A stretch of 64,000 nucleotides of DNA from Paenibacillus albiflavus (GCF_004344915.1 NZ_SKFG01000021.1:1-64000), one strand, 5' to 3'. Positions 1-7,617 are shown, counted from the first letter of the stretch. Made by a program: numbers and translations. Notes: generated by a model not told the origin, from the letters alone.

Positions 1-1
1 A

Positions 2-241
2 AGTACGCCATCCCAAACCGCATGGGCGTTGGATGCCCTTATCGCCGTTCACCCGCAGCCAACCGCCGCGTTGGATAAAGGAATTTGCAGACTGATCGAC
101 TCCGTGAAAGAAGATAAATGGACGACCGTTTATCCGACCGGCGCCGGCCTGCCGGGTTATTTTTACTCCCATTATCACAGCTACAAATATATCTGGCCCC
201 TTCTGACGTTAAGTCATTACAAACTGAAATACGGAAGTTAA
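2..241 (+). CDS. sqhC: Squalene-hopene/sporulenol cyclase, C-terminal end (partial)
   Basis: The reading frame enters from the left edge and stops with TAA at 239-241, so only about 79 C-terminal residues are visible. The segment begins with a QTAWALDAL motif and continues through YPTGAGLPGYFYSHY to WPLLTLSHY. This is the characteristic end of squalene-hopene and sporulenol cyclases: a QxxxxW-type repeat followed by the conserved C-terminal GFPG/Y block. Family knowledge: these membrane-associated triterpene cyclases make hopanoids or sporulenes in bacilli. The frame continues after the stop into a glycosyltransferase remnant. The symbol is a best guess, because shc and sqhC products cannot be told apart from the tail alone. 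Confidence 0.85.
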   Translation, partial: STPSQTAWALDALIAVHPQPTAALDKGICRLIDSVKEDKWTTVYPTGAGLPGYFYSHYHSYKYIWPLLTLSHYKLKYGS

Positions 242-436
242 AGTCCATTTGGATGCCAGCGCCTGGCTCATGCTAGGGAAGTAGCGGAAAGCGTACTAGA
301 CGATGCGTCAATTCGAAAGTCTTGCATAAAAATTGGCGATTCGTTCCGAGCAGCAGGCGGATCTCATCGAGCTGTAGAGGAAATCTTCGCATATAAACGA
401 AGTTTAGGAATTAGCGATCAGGCGACTGGACAATAA
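242..436 (+). pseudogene. Remnant of an MGT-type glycosyltransferase C-terminus
   Basis: The frame immediately after the cyclase stop stays open for 64 codons and ends with TAA at 434-436. It reads like the last helix region of macrolide/UDP-glycosyltransferases: a REVAESVLDD helix, then KIGDSFRAAGGSHRAVEEI and a short tail. In that family the end typically reads IGdSFraAGGyrrAadeI. No start codon with a ribosome site, no N-terminal domain and no UDP-binding motif are present. This is therefore a 3-prime fragment left by deletion or recombination next to the cyclase gene, not a working gene. The family match is from memory of the motif. Confidence 0.55.
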
Positions 437-593
437 TTTTATCATGATCTAGTACTAGCTTAACTTTCTTCTTCCCCTTAAGATTAGCAGCTTCCATATA
501 ATGATCAGGCAGTTGTAAACGTCCGACTTGATCCATGATCGCATACTCCTCATGTGAGTCAGCTTGCGAAAATATATGTTGCGTATAAACCAT
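411..593 (-). pseudogene. Small AbrB-like C-terminal fragment
   Basis: This is a 60-codon frame on the minus strand, preceded one codon upstream by an in-frame stop. The middle reads IMDQVGRLQLPDHYMEAANL followed by a basic, beta-rich stretch ending in HDKIIVQSPDR. This resembles a SpoVT/AbrB-like swapped-hairpin module (D-x-x-GR-x-x-P, a helix, then a V-L-D-x-D-x-I strand). Some Paenibacillus ABC ATPases carry a similar tail. No clear ribosome site precedes the ATG, and it overlaps the glycosyltransferase remnant, so a decayed gene end is more likely than a functional small protein. The intergenic space up to 721 otherwise shows only AT-rich, promoter-like sequence. Confidence 0.35.
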
Positions 594-721
594 GCATTAT
601 AGGATAGTCGTTGATAGTCATGGATGATATTATTTGAATATTAATATAATTTTATTTTGTTCAATGATAGATTTTCCTAACCAATGGCATCTAGATATTA
701 GAGGGAAGGAGTGAAAAGTGC

Positions 722-1573
722 TTGGGTAGTGAACTCGGAGTAAAACCACCCCCTGATGTTGGGTTGGAACAGGATGATAGAATCAATACTCCTTCCAATA
801 TTCGAGGAGTCAAACAACATGATTTATTACTGGACATCTCTAAAGTCAATCAGACAAAGGTTAACCCAGAGTTAGTCGAACGAGCTCGCAGCGGGGATCA
901 AGAAGCGTTTAGCGAGCTTGTCCGTACACATCGTGCACACGCGTATGGCTGGGCGAATAATATTGTACGCGATACGCATCTTGCGGAGGATATAGTTCAA
1001 GATGCATTGATTCGGGCATTTTTACATCTCAGTACCTTGGTGGACACAACTCGCTTTTTACCGTGGCTGCAACGAATTATTCGTAACCAAGCGTATATGA
1101 AGCTTCGCCGTGGTGGGCAGTTTGGTAAAGAACAGCCTTTTACAAGCTTTGGTACTGGTACTACTGCTGCGTCGGATGCTCATTCACGACAAGATTTCCA
1201 AACGACGGACTGGGGGGATATCGATCAAATCTTGTTTCGATTATCCCGTTCAGCTGCTAATAAAGCGGAGCAAAACAGTGATCCGGTGAGAAGCCTTCTC
1301 CGTCGCGAGTTAATGGATAGTCTTCGCTCATTGATGATCTGCCTGAGTAAGCGGGAGCGGCAAATATTTGAAGCACACTTCTTCGGTGAGTTGTCACCTG
1401 ATGAGATCGCTGAATTATTTGAGACAACGACAGCAAACGTATATAACCTCCTATCCAGATCACGTGCAAAAGTACAAAAGGAACGAATACGTGTTAGTAT
1501 CCGCATTTATGTCCAACATCGTGCGGAGCTAGGTCTGAAGCGAGTCAATATATTGCGTGCACCCCAAATTTAA
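722..1573 (+). CDS. Sigma-70-family RNA polymerase sigma factor (ECF-like)
   Basis: A 283-residue protein starts at TTG 722, 11 bases after AAGGAG at 705-710. After a non-conserved N-terminal tail of about 50 residues comes region 2: DQEAFSELVRTHR, then HLAEDIVQDALIRAF and the FLPWLQRIIRNQAY segment. A variable linker follows, then region 4 near residues 195-255, with LSKRERQIFEAHFFGELSPD and an EIAELFETTTANVYNLLSR helix-turn-helix. These are the core- and promoter-binding parts of group 4 type sigma factors. No anti-sigma gene is adjacent. The next gene, 47 bases downstream on the same strand, encodes an unknown protein and is probably co-transcribed. Which promoters it directs cannot be read from the sequence. 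Confidence 0.85.
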   Translation: MGSELGVKPPPDVGLEQDDRINTPSNIRGVKQHDLLLDISKVNQTKVNPELVERARSGDQEAFSELVRTHRAHAYGWANNIVRDTHLAEDIVQDALIRAFLHLSTLVDTTRFLPWLQRIIRNQAYMKLRRGGQFGKEQPFTSFGTGTTAASDAHSRQDFQTTDWGDIDQILFRLSRSAANKAEQNSDPVRSLLRRELMDSLRSLMICLSKRERQIFEAHFFGELSPDEIAELFETTTANVYNLLSRSRAKVQKERIRVSIRIYVQHRAELGLKRVNILRAPQI

Positions 1574-1620
1574 GTACTTATCAAGAGCATCCCTCAAACT
1601 AATTTTCTTGGAGGTCATTT

Positions 1621-2622
1621 ATGAGTGAAATTAAAAGTAAGGACTGGAGCAAGACTATGACGACCGCTGCTGCTGCCATTCACGGCGCGATCAACTACAC
1701 TGACAAAAAACAATATTCTTTGGTGGATGTCATGGGAATAACAGGACATGCCTTCCGTATCAATATTGACCCAGACCATATAGATGTAGCTGGACCAACC
1801 ATGTTCCCCGGCGGGTATATGTTCAGACGTAATTTATGTAACCTAGGGTTTATAAGCAACTTGTCCGATACAGTAAAGCCTTTTACTCCAGAAAAGGTAG
1901 AACAGGTATTGGCACTCATTCAGCAGTCCATTGATAAGGGTTATCCAGCTATGTCTTTCGACCTCTTCATACCGGAGTTTGGACTCATTTACGGCTATGA
2001 TGATGAGAAACAAGTATTCCATGCCAAAGATGTTTCACAGGAAGGTACGATCTCCTATACAGATTTTGTAGAGAAGCGCAATATGCTCTGGGTGAGCACG
2101 ATCAGCGAAAGTCTGCCACATTCCAAATATGAAACCCTCCGCATGGCGCTCGATATGATTGTTGATCACACAAGAGGAAGAGAATGGCAGCATATTTTCA
2201 AAGACAAATATTCGATTGGCCTTGCTGGCTATGATGCGTGGATCGCTTGTATGGAGCGTCGTGGCGCCGATCCGTTTGGCAATGCATATAACATAGCTGT
2301 CGTTAGTGATGCACGCGAATTTGCCGCACAATTTTTGCGTGAGCTTGTAATCAAATGGAATGGTGAAAATATTGTAGAACGAGCTGTGCGTAAATTTGCA
2401 TCCGAAGCAGCAGAGCATTATGAGCGAACAGCGACTTCCTTGGTCGAGATGCGTGAGATGTTTCCTTTCCCGCAAGGCGGACAGCCAAATGATCCCGCTA
2501 CAGCCGACCGTGCAGTTGAATTGTTGCGTATTGCGAAGGAAGCCGAATCGAAAGGGATAGAAGCACTGGAGCGTCTTCTTGATTTTATGAAAGCCTATTG
2601 GTGTGAAAAGTGGATAAATTAA
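1621..2622 (+). CDS. Uncharacterised protein paired with the sigma factor gene (BtrH/C39-like resemblance)
   Basis: A 333-residue protein starts at ATG 1621 with GGAGG eight bases upstream. It has no signal peptide and no membrane helix. I do not recognise a named family with certainty. The stretch around residues 105-135 (GYPAMSFDLFIPEFGLIYGY, then DDEKQVFHAKD and ISYTDF) resembles the beta core of BtrH_N/C39-like domain proteins, in which a small molecule or peptide is held in a papain-like fold. The second half (about residues 170-333) looks helical. It contains a short proline/glycine linker, FPQGGQPNDP, before a final helix that would suit binding or multimerisation. Co-orientation with the sigma gene suggests an effector or sensor role, which is inference only. 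Confidence 0.6.
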   Translation: MSEIKSKDWSKTMTTAAAAIHGAINYTDKKQYSLVDVMGITGHAFRINIDPDHIDVAGPTMFPGGYMFRRNLCNLGFISNLSDTVKPFTPEKVEQVLALIQQSIDKGYPAMSFDLFIPEFGLIYGYDDEKQVFHAKDVSQEGTISYTDFVEKRNMLWVSTISESLPHSKYETLRMALDMIVDHTRGREWQHIFKDKYSIGLAGYDAWIACMERRGADPFGNAYNIAVVSDAREFAAQFLRELVIKWNGENIVERAVRKFASEAAEHYERTATSLVEMREMFPFPQGGQPNDPATADRAVELLRIAKEAESKGIEALERLLDFMKAYWCEKWIN

Positions 2623-2657
2623 GGATTTGCTATAACAGTCGTAAACAAACAGCGCAA

Positions 2658-2685
2658 TTGACAACACGATAAATCATGGTACACT
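2658..2685 (+). promoter_or_regulatory. Sigma-A-type promoter upstream of the DUF4180 gene
   Basis: TTGACA at 2658-2663 and TACACT at 2680-2685 are separated by 16 bases. This is a near-consensus vegetative promoter pointing towards the DUF4180 gene about 140 bases downstream. A hairpin at 2748-2774 lies within the predicted leader. Confidence 0.55.
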
Positions 2686-2747
2686 GTTATTTATTCTGAC
2701 TATTCCATACAATTAAATGAACTTATTATACACTTCTCAAAATTAAG

Positions 2748-2780
2748 CGTACTCGAGAACAAATCTCGGGTACGTTTATT
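2748..2780 (+). terminator. Hairpin in the leader before DUF4180 (terminator or attenuator)
   Basis: An 11-bp stem (2748-2758 with 2764-2774, one T-G wobble) with a 5-base loop is followed by TTTATTTATA. It sits about 125 bases after the preceding gene, but downstream of a good promoter and 50 bases before the DUF4180 ribosome site. It could end the upstream operon, attenuate the downstream gene, or end a short RNA starting near 2692. Confidence 0.5.
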
Positions 2781-2827
2781 TATAAGTATGATGTTAGAAG
2801 ATACACCAATCGTTTAGGAGGGTCATG

Positions 2828-3196
2828 ATGAATATAGCGAAAATAGAGAAAAATGGGATTCATATTGCCGTTGTAAGCAGCAGCGAGATCGTAATTGGGG
2901 ATGTTCAGTCAGCATTGGATCTGATGGCAACCGTACAATATGAAACAGGCTGTGATCGTATTGTAGTAAACAAAACTATATTAAGTGAAGAATTTTTCGA
3001 CTTAAAAACACGTCTTGCTGGCGAGATTCTTCAGAAGTTCATCAATTATCGTGTAAAGTTTGCAATTTGGGGAGATTTCTCCGTGTATTCAAGTAAAAGC
3101 CTTCGAGATTTTATTTATGAATGCAATAATGGAAATGATACATTCTTCTTGCCGACCGAGCAGCAAGCGATTGAAAAGTTAAGTATGTTGAAGTAG
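2828..3196 (+). CDS. DUF4180 domain protein
   Basis: A 122-residue protein of the DUF4180 family, recognised from the order IVIGDVQSALDLMATVQYE, CDRIVVNK, then LSEEFFDLKTRLAGEILQKF and the VKFAIWGDFSVYSSKSLRDF core with a terminal NGNDTFFLPTEQQAIEKL. It is full length for the family. Two ATGs are adjacent. AGGAGG at 2816-2821 is 3 bases from 2825 but 6 bases from 2828, so the second ATG is preferred. Function is unknown. The fold is thought to be related to STAS-like or small regulatory domains, and members are often found as single genes in bacilli. A hairpin in its leader may control it. Confidence 0.8.
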   Translation: MNIAKIEKNGIHIAVVSSSEIVIGDVQSALDLMATVQYETGCDRIVVNKTILSEEFFDLKTRLAGEILQKFINYRVKFAIWGDFSVYSSKSLRDFIYECNNGNDTFFLPTEQQAIEKLSMLK

Positions 3197-3219
3197 AAAA
3201 TGAAGCGGGGGAAAAATAG

Positions 3220-3468
3220 GTGTCAGACGGCAGGTTACATAGGATAGGTACAAAGCTGCCGAATGCGTGGGGGCTCTACGATATGTTAGGGAATGTTTGG
3301 GAGTGGTGTTGGGACCTATACGATGAACAAGTATACGGCTCCTACAGAGTTTTCCGCGGTGGAAGCTGGGCGGAAGAAGCTAGAGGCTGTGGAGCGACAT
3401 GCCGTCGCCGTAGTCACCCTACTTTTCGAATTGATGATCTCGGATTTCGTCTTGCCAGATCCCTGTAA
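3220..3468 (+). pseudogene. Truncated FGE/SUMF1-type protein (C-terminal fragment)
   Basis: The frame opens with GTG directly after an in-frame TAG and encodes 82 residues. The whole of it matches the end of formylglycine-generating-enzyme domains: [20 protein letters not shown], then [20 protein letters not shown] and the closing [11 protein letters not shown]. Family members are normally about 220-300 residues, so roughly two thirds of the domain is missing. The region just upstream is the unrelated DUF4180 gene. AGCGGGGG lies upstream of the GTG, so expression of the fragment cannot be excluded. However, the missing N-terminal half makes catalysis or calcium binding by a complete FGE fold impossible. 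Most likely a deletion remnant. Confidence 0.65.
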
Positions 3469-3555
3469 GATAACAACCACGAAGAATAATTCATTTGCGA
3501 TATGCACATCCTTTGTTTGATATATCTCTACTTTACGATTTAGGGAGGTTTTTTT

Positions 3556-4374
3556 ATCAAACAATTAATCGCAATCGCAGCTGCTCTATTACTCGTTGCA
3601 GGATGTTCGAATAATAATTTGTCAAAGCAACCACAGCAGCCGCCCAATCAAACAAAGGTTGAAACGCGTGCTCGCAGTGCTACACCGCCATCCAATTTAA
3701 CACAAGCGTCATCTATTGCTACTCCAAATGCAGGGAAACAGTCGATCACAATTAAACAACTACCCAATAGCAACTCGTCTTGGATCGATTGGTTCAATCG
3801 CAATTTGGGATCAAGAGAAAATCCAAACAATCAGATTGCATTCCCACCAATGACTCAGATACCATCTCCACAACCTACTAGTCAGACCCAAATTCCACAG
3901 CCAACGAGTCAGACCCAATATCCGCAGCCAACGAACCAGACTCATTCACCACAACCGCCAAGCCAGACTCCAAGCCAGACTCCTAATCCGGGTCAGTCTG
4001 CCGATTCATCACAATTTGCGCAGCAAGTGCTCGATCTGGTGAATCAAGAAAGATCAAAAGCGGGCCTTCAACCACTTACGATGAATAGCGCCCTTTCCAA
4101 GATGGCTATGGACAAAGCTCAGGATATGATCAATAATAATTATTTTGATCATCAGTCACCAACTTACGGCTCTCCGTTTGATATGATGAGATCATATGGT
4201 ATTAATTACAGCACAGCGGGCGAAAACATCGCCAAAGGTCAATCAAGTCCAACGGAAGTGATGAACGCATGGATGAATAGTCCAGGACATCGTGCCAACA
4301 TATTGGGCAGCGGCTTTACACAAATTGGCATAGCATACTATAATCGTGCGTGGGTTCAAGAATTTATTGGATAG
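3556..4374 (+). CDS. CAP (SCP/PR-1) domain lipoprotein with probable ATC start
   Basis: The C-terminal 120 residues form a CAP/SCP domain of the YkwD type: QQVLDLVNQERSKAGLQPL, NYFDHQSP, the GENIAKGQ and HRANIL motifs and a final WVQEFIG. Before it lies a proline/glutamine linker with four imperfect PQPTSQTQ repeats. The longest frame with a standard start begins at TTG 3619. However, the same frame upstream encodes KQLIAIAAALLLVAGCSNN, a textbook lipoprotein signal with lipobox VAGC and Cys17. The only start with a ribosome site is ATC at 3556, seven bases after AGGGAGG (3542-3548). I therefore place the start there, giving 272 residues. An ATG-to-ATC mutation or a sequencing error is the alternative. 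The role is unknown; YkwD-like proteins are extracytoplasmic. Confidence 0.8.
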   Translation: MKQLIAIAAALLLVAGCSNNNLSKQPQQPPNQTKVETRARSATPPSNLTQASSIATPNAGKQSITIKQLPNSNSSWIDWFNRNLGSRENPNNQIAFPPMTQIPSPQPTSQTQIPQPTSQTQYPQPTNQTHSPQPPSQTPSQTPNPGQSADSSQFAQQVLDLVNQERSKAGLQPLTMNSALSKMAMDKAQDMINNNYFDHQSPTYGSPFDMMRSYGINYSTAGENIAKGQSSPTEVMNAWMNSPGHRANILGSGFTQIGIAYYNRAWVQEFIG

Positions 4375-4415
4375 TGTGCCCCTGTCAAGTAGACAATTAA
4401 AAAAAGCTATACAGT

Positions 4416-4456
4416 CAGCGTGTACCGATACTTAATCGGTGCGCGCTGTTTTAATT
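4416..4456 (+). terminator. Rho-independent terminator after the CAP lipoprotein gene
   Basis: A 13-bp stem with two T-G wobbles pairs CAGCGTGTACCGA (4416-4428) with TCGGTGCGCGCTG (4436-4448) and is followed by a TTTTAATTTT tract. Confidence 0.8.
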
Positions 4457-4528
4457 TTACCGATAAACGCAACGTACTTTACATTATTTCACTGTTTAAA
4501 TTCAGTTTAAAAAGAAGTGTTACTCTTT

Positions 4529-4548
4529 CAACATAATCCGTTATGTTG
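4529..4548 (+). promoter_or_regulatory. Inverted repeat against the ribosome site of the DrrA-type gene
   Basis: CAACATAA, four bases, TTATGTTG form a perfect 8-bp inverted repeat ending three bases before AGGAGG (4551-4556). Just upstream, the sequence GTTTAAA occurs twice within 20 bases. It may be an operator or an RNA hairpin that modulates translation of the exporter. No regulator gene is adjacent. Confidence 0.45.
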
Positions 4549-4563
4549 ATAGGAGGAAATACA

Positions 4564-5595
4564 ATGGAACAGATACAGAGAAATATTACCAAACCAAATA
4601 ATGGTGATTGGGCTGTCGAGGCACATGGACTTGTCAAAACTTTTGGCGACAATCGTGCGGTGGATGGCGTAAATTTAAACGTTCGTGCCGGTACGATCTA
4701 TGGGGTGCTTGGACCGAATGGGGCAGGTAAGACCACTACAATCAGAATGCTGGCCACCTTACTTCGTCCAGACACAGGTTCTGCCCGAATCTTCGGACAT
4801 GATGTGGTGAAGGAATCTCAGATAGTTCGTCAATTGATCGGGGTAACAGGTCAATATGCATCAGTCGATGAATCGCTTAGCGCTACAGAGAATCTGATCA
4901 TTTTCTCTCGATTGCTCGGGTTAAGTCGTACGGAGGCACGCAAGAAGTCAGCAGATTTGCTTGAGGAATTTGGGTTATCGGAAGCAGCTAAACGTCCGCT
5001 CAAAAATTTCTCTGGTGGCATGCGTCGCAGATTGGATCTCGCTGCTAGTCTCATCGCACAGCCTCCGCTTATCTTCCTAGATGAGCCGACTACTGGTCTA
5101 GATCCACGCACTCGCTCACAGATGTGGGATACAATTCGCCGATTGGTGAACACTGGATCAACCGTTCTGTTAACGACCCAATACCTTGATGAGGCTGATC
5201 AACTAGCTGATCGGATTGCTGTAATCGATCGTGGCCGAGTGGTTGCCGAGGGTACTGTGGATGAACTGAAAGAATCAATTGGTACCTCATCATTACAATT
5301 AAGAGTCCAGCATCCTCAGGACATTGAGAAAACCCGTCTGACCATCGAGCAAGTTCTCAAGGTTCAGTCTAATGTCACATCGGAAGCCGGCAAGATAACA
5401 GCTCCGATGGTTGACGCTGATCGGGTTACCGACCTGCTTATCGCCCTACGCGCGGAAGGGATTCATTTGGCTGAAATGAGTGTTCAGAAACCGACTCTTG
5501 ACGAGGTATTCCTAACGATCACTGGTCACGGTGTGAAAGATGATGAGTCAAACACACCCGTGAATTCATATAAAATGGAGGGAGCAAGAGCATGA
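4564..5595 (+). CDS. DrrA-type ABC exporter ATP-binding subunit
   Basis: A 343-residue ATPase of the daunorubicin-resistance (DrrA) type. Visible motifs are Walker A GPNGAGKTTTIR near residue 50, the Q-loop within VTGQYASVD, the signature FSGGMRRRLDLA, Walker B LIFLDEPTTGLDP and the switch region TTQYLDEADQLAD. A C-terminal accessory domain of about 100 residues ends in KPTLDEVFLTITG, typical of DrrA. ATG 4564 is chosen over the in-frame start at 4543, because AGGAGG lies seven bases before 4564. Its stop overlaps the ATG of the permease gene by four bases. That partner carries a frameshift, so the exporter may be inactive. The substrate is unknown. Confidence 0.9.
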   Translation: MEQIQRNITKPNNGDWAVEAHGLVKTFGDNRAVDGVNLNVRAGTIYGVLGPNGAGKTTTIRMLATLLRPDTGSARIFGHDVVKESQIVRQLIGVTGQYASVDESLSATENLIIFSRLLGLSRTEARKKSADLLEEFGLSEAAKRPLKNFSGGMRRRLDLAASLIAQPPLIFLDEPTTGLDPRTRSQMWDTIRRLVNTGSTVLLTTQYLDEADQLADRIAVIDRGRVVAEGTVDELKESIGTSSLQLRVQHPQDIEKTRLTIEQVLKVQSNVTSEAGKITAPMVDADRVTDLLIALRAEGIHLAEMSVQKPTLDEVFLTITGHGVKDDESNTPVNSYKMEGARA

Positions 5596-6409
5596 GAAGC
5601 ACTTCAATTCAACCTGTTGCTGAACGCCAGTTGAAAAACAATACAAGTATGGGGCAATCAATACGAAACGCATTAACGATGGCTTATCGAGGTTTGCTTA
5701 AAATTCGGCGCACACCTGAGCAATTGTTTGACGTTACACTGCAACCCATAATCTTCACCCTTATGTTTACCTACATCTTTGGCGGAGCTATCTCCGGAGA
5801 TGTGCTGAGCTATTTACCTGTTATCATTCCCGGCATCCTCGTACAGACCGTAATCACGACCTCAGTCGTCATTGGTGTTCAACTGCGTGAAGATATGGAT
5901 AAAGGCGTGTTTGACCGATTCAAGTCACTGCCTATCGCCCGCATTGCACCGCTAGCAGGAGCCCTGCTCGCTGATACCATTCGGTATACCATTGCGACTG
6001 TGCTCACCTTTACGATGGGATATATTATGGGTTATCGACCTGAAGGTGGAATAGGGAGCGTCGCCATAGCCGCGGTGCTTGTTATCTTCTGCTCATGGGC
6101 AATTAGTTGGATCTTCGCGTTTTTCGGTGTGATTGCCGTACTGCCTCAAGCGTACAAGGAATATCAATGATTGTGCTGTTCCCGCTCACGTTTCTTTCCA
6201 ACGCCTTCGTGCCTGTCGATACGATGCCTGGATGGCTACAGTGGTTTGTGAAGATCAATCCGATCTCGCACCTTGTTACAGCCGTCCGAGATCTTACCAA
6301 CTCTGGCACTGTAGGGTCTGATCTCGTAATTTCCATTGTCGGAGCTTTAGTCATTGTGGCGATCTTTGCACCTATTACCGTACGTGCTTACATGCGTCGG
6401 ACATATTAG
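5592..6409 (+). pseudogene. DrrB-type ABC exporter permease, interrupted by a one-base deletion
   Basis: The first frame (5592-6170) encodes 192 residues of an ABC-2 permease: QLFDVTLQPIIFTLMFTYIF, the GVQLREDMDKGVFDRFKSLP coupling region and later membrane helices. It then runs out of frame after the GVIA codons at 6132-6137. The second frame (from 6137, track start 6107) supplies exactly what should follow: RTASSVQGISMIVLFPLTFL, NAFVPVDTMPGWLQ and ITVRAYMRRTY to the stop at 6409. Joining them needs one extra C at 6137, where GCC-CGT became GCCGT. No slippery heptamer is present, so programmed frameshifting is unlikely. Repaired, the protein would be about 272 residues, normal for DrrB. A sequencing error remains possible. 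Confidence 0.8.
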
Positions 6410-6415
6410 CTAACT

Positions 6416-6453
6416 AAAAAACGACCCTGAACGATAAGTTCGGAGTCGTTTTT
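6416..6453 (+). terminator. Bidirectional terminator between the drrB-like gene and fda
   Basis: ACGACcCTGAAC pairs with GTTCGGaGTCGT around a GATAA loop (one mismatch, one wobble). It is flanked by a run of A on the left and T on the right, so it can serve both converging genes. Confidence 0.75.
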
Positions 6454-6470
6454 CCTGTATAAGTGCTTCC

Positions 6471-7358
6471 TTATTTAATCGAAGCTTCATAAATGTCTTT
6501 AATGGTGTTAGCTAGCAATGAGTCGAATTCTGCGTCTGTTTGCTGAGCAGTTAATCCCTGAGACAAAGCACGTGAGAAACTAGCGATCAAACCATGATTA
6601 CGCGCCAACTTCTCGTTCGCTTCTGTTTGAGAGTAGCCTCCAGACAATGCTACAACTCGTACAACATGCGAATCGTTCATTAAATCGCTGTAGAAATTAT
6701 CTTCCGTAGGTATGGATAGTTTAAGCATAATCTTCGTATCGTTATCCAGTTTGGATAATTGCGCGAAAATCTCTTCTTTCAGTATTTTCTCGGATGCTGC
6801 TTTATCTGCACTGTAGATATCTACTTCTGGTTCAACAATTGGTACTAGACCTGCTTCTGCGATTTGTTTGCCGACAGCAAACTGCTGCTCAACAACTTTT
6901 TTGATTCCCGCTGCATTAGCTTCTTTTATGACGGAACGCATTTTGGTACCGAAAATATTCCGTTCTACTGCACGCTTCAGAAGGTCACCCAGCTCAGGCA
7001 TAGGCTTCATAAGCTGAACCCCGTCTTCAAGATCAGCAAGCCCTTTATCTACTTTTAAGAATGGTACAATCCCTTTCTTCTCCCATAGATAATCTGCTGT
7101 AAATTGGCCGTCAATTAAGCGGTCCATTGTATTTTCAAATAAAATAGCTCCTAAAATGTACTGGGAATCAAATGCAGGAGTTTTGATAATACGCGTTCTC
7201 ATCTCGTGAACGAGCGCATACATCTCTTCTTCATTAGAATAACTGCTTTCATTAACACCATACTGCTGCAAAGCCTTAGGGGTACTTCCGCCACTTTGGT
7301 CCAAAGCTGCTATAAAGCCCTTTCCTGTATGGATACGTTCTAATTGTTGAGTATTCAT
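6471..7358 (-). CDS. fda: Class I fructose-1,6-bisphosphate aldolase
   Basis: A 295-residue cytosolic aldolase that splits fructose 1,6-bisphosphate into glyceraldehyde 3-phosphate and dihydroxyacetone phosphate in glycolysis. It belongs to the bacterial class I type seen in Staphylococcus and Paenibacillus: [18 protein letters not shown] near the start, [23 protein letters not shown], the PIVEPEVDI strand, [12 protein letters not shown] with the Schiff-base lysine region, and [12 protein letters not shown] for phosphate binding. The start at 7358 is chosen because GGAAGGGG lies eight bases upstream; the longer frame to 7388 has no ribosome site. It reads away from the DHA2 exporter gene. A twin-hairpin repeat lies in the space upstream. 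Confidence 0.93.
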   Translation of the reverse strand: MNTQQLERIHTGKGFIAALDQSGGSTPKALQQYGVNESSYSNEEEMYALVHEMRTRIIKTPAFDSQYILGAILFENTMDRLIDGQFTADYLWEKKGIVPFLKVDKGLADLEDGVQLMKPMPELGDLLKRAVERNIFGTKMRSVIKEANAAGIKKVVEQQFAVGKQIAEAGLVPIVEPEVDIYSADKAASEKILKEEIFAQLSKLDNDTKIMLKLSIPTEDNFYSDLMNDSHVVRVVALSGGYSQTEANEKLARNHGLIASFSRALSQGLTAQQTDAEFDSLLANTIKDIYEASIK

Positions 7359-7474
7359 GAGTAATTCCCCTTCCCTCTCGTGAAACAAATTATCTTGAAT
7401 CCTTTTATTATAGCACTTTTATATAGAGACATACATTGTAGCGATCAAAATAGTTTTTCCACCATAACGAAAAA

Positions 7475-7546
7475 GAGCACCTCCATTTGGGGCGCTCTCT
7501 AGCTATAGAATAACTTACGGGAAAGAATAAGTCTATACTTTTTTTG
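7475..7546. repeat. Twin-hairpin intergenic element, copy 1
   Basis: Two adjacent imperfect hairpins joined by AGCT: one built from GAGCaCC/GGcGCTC (7475-7498) and one from TATAG..ACTTA/TAAGT..CTATA (7504-7538). The first is followed by T5 on the minus strand and the second by T7 on the plus strand, so the unit could terminate in both directions. A related copy with 15 identical bases at its core (CTCTCTAGCTATAGA) lies at 17018-17092. Here it lies between divergent genes with no gene running into it. Confidence 0.5.
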
Positions 7547-7617
7547 ATAATTTCGTTATATTTTGGATGCTGCTTCCGCGGGCCAGCAAAAAACGAAATA
7601 AAAGGGAGCGTAAAGAA

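Noticed and set aside
2035-2667. 210-codon frame on the minus strand
   Set aside because: It is antisense to the well-formed 333-residue gene, has no ribosome site and the translated product has no sensible domain pattern.
3850-4000. Tandem DNA repeat (minisatellite)
   Set aside because: The four PQPTSQTQ-like units are imperfect, coding, and part of the proline-rich linker of the CAP lipoprotein.
6130-6175. Programmed -1 frameshift in the DrrB-type permease
   Set aside because: No X-XXY-YYZ slippery heptamer and no hairpin behind it; a simple one-base deletion explains the change of frame.
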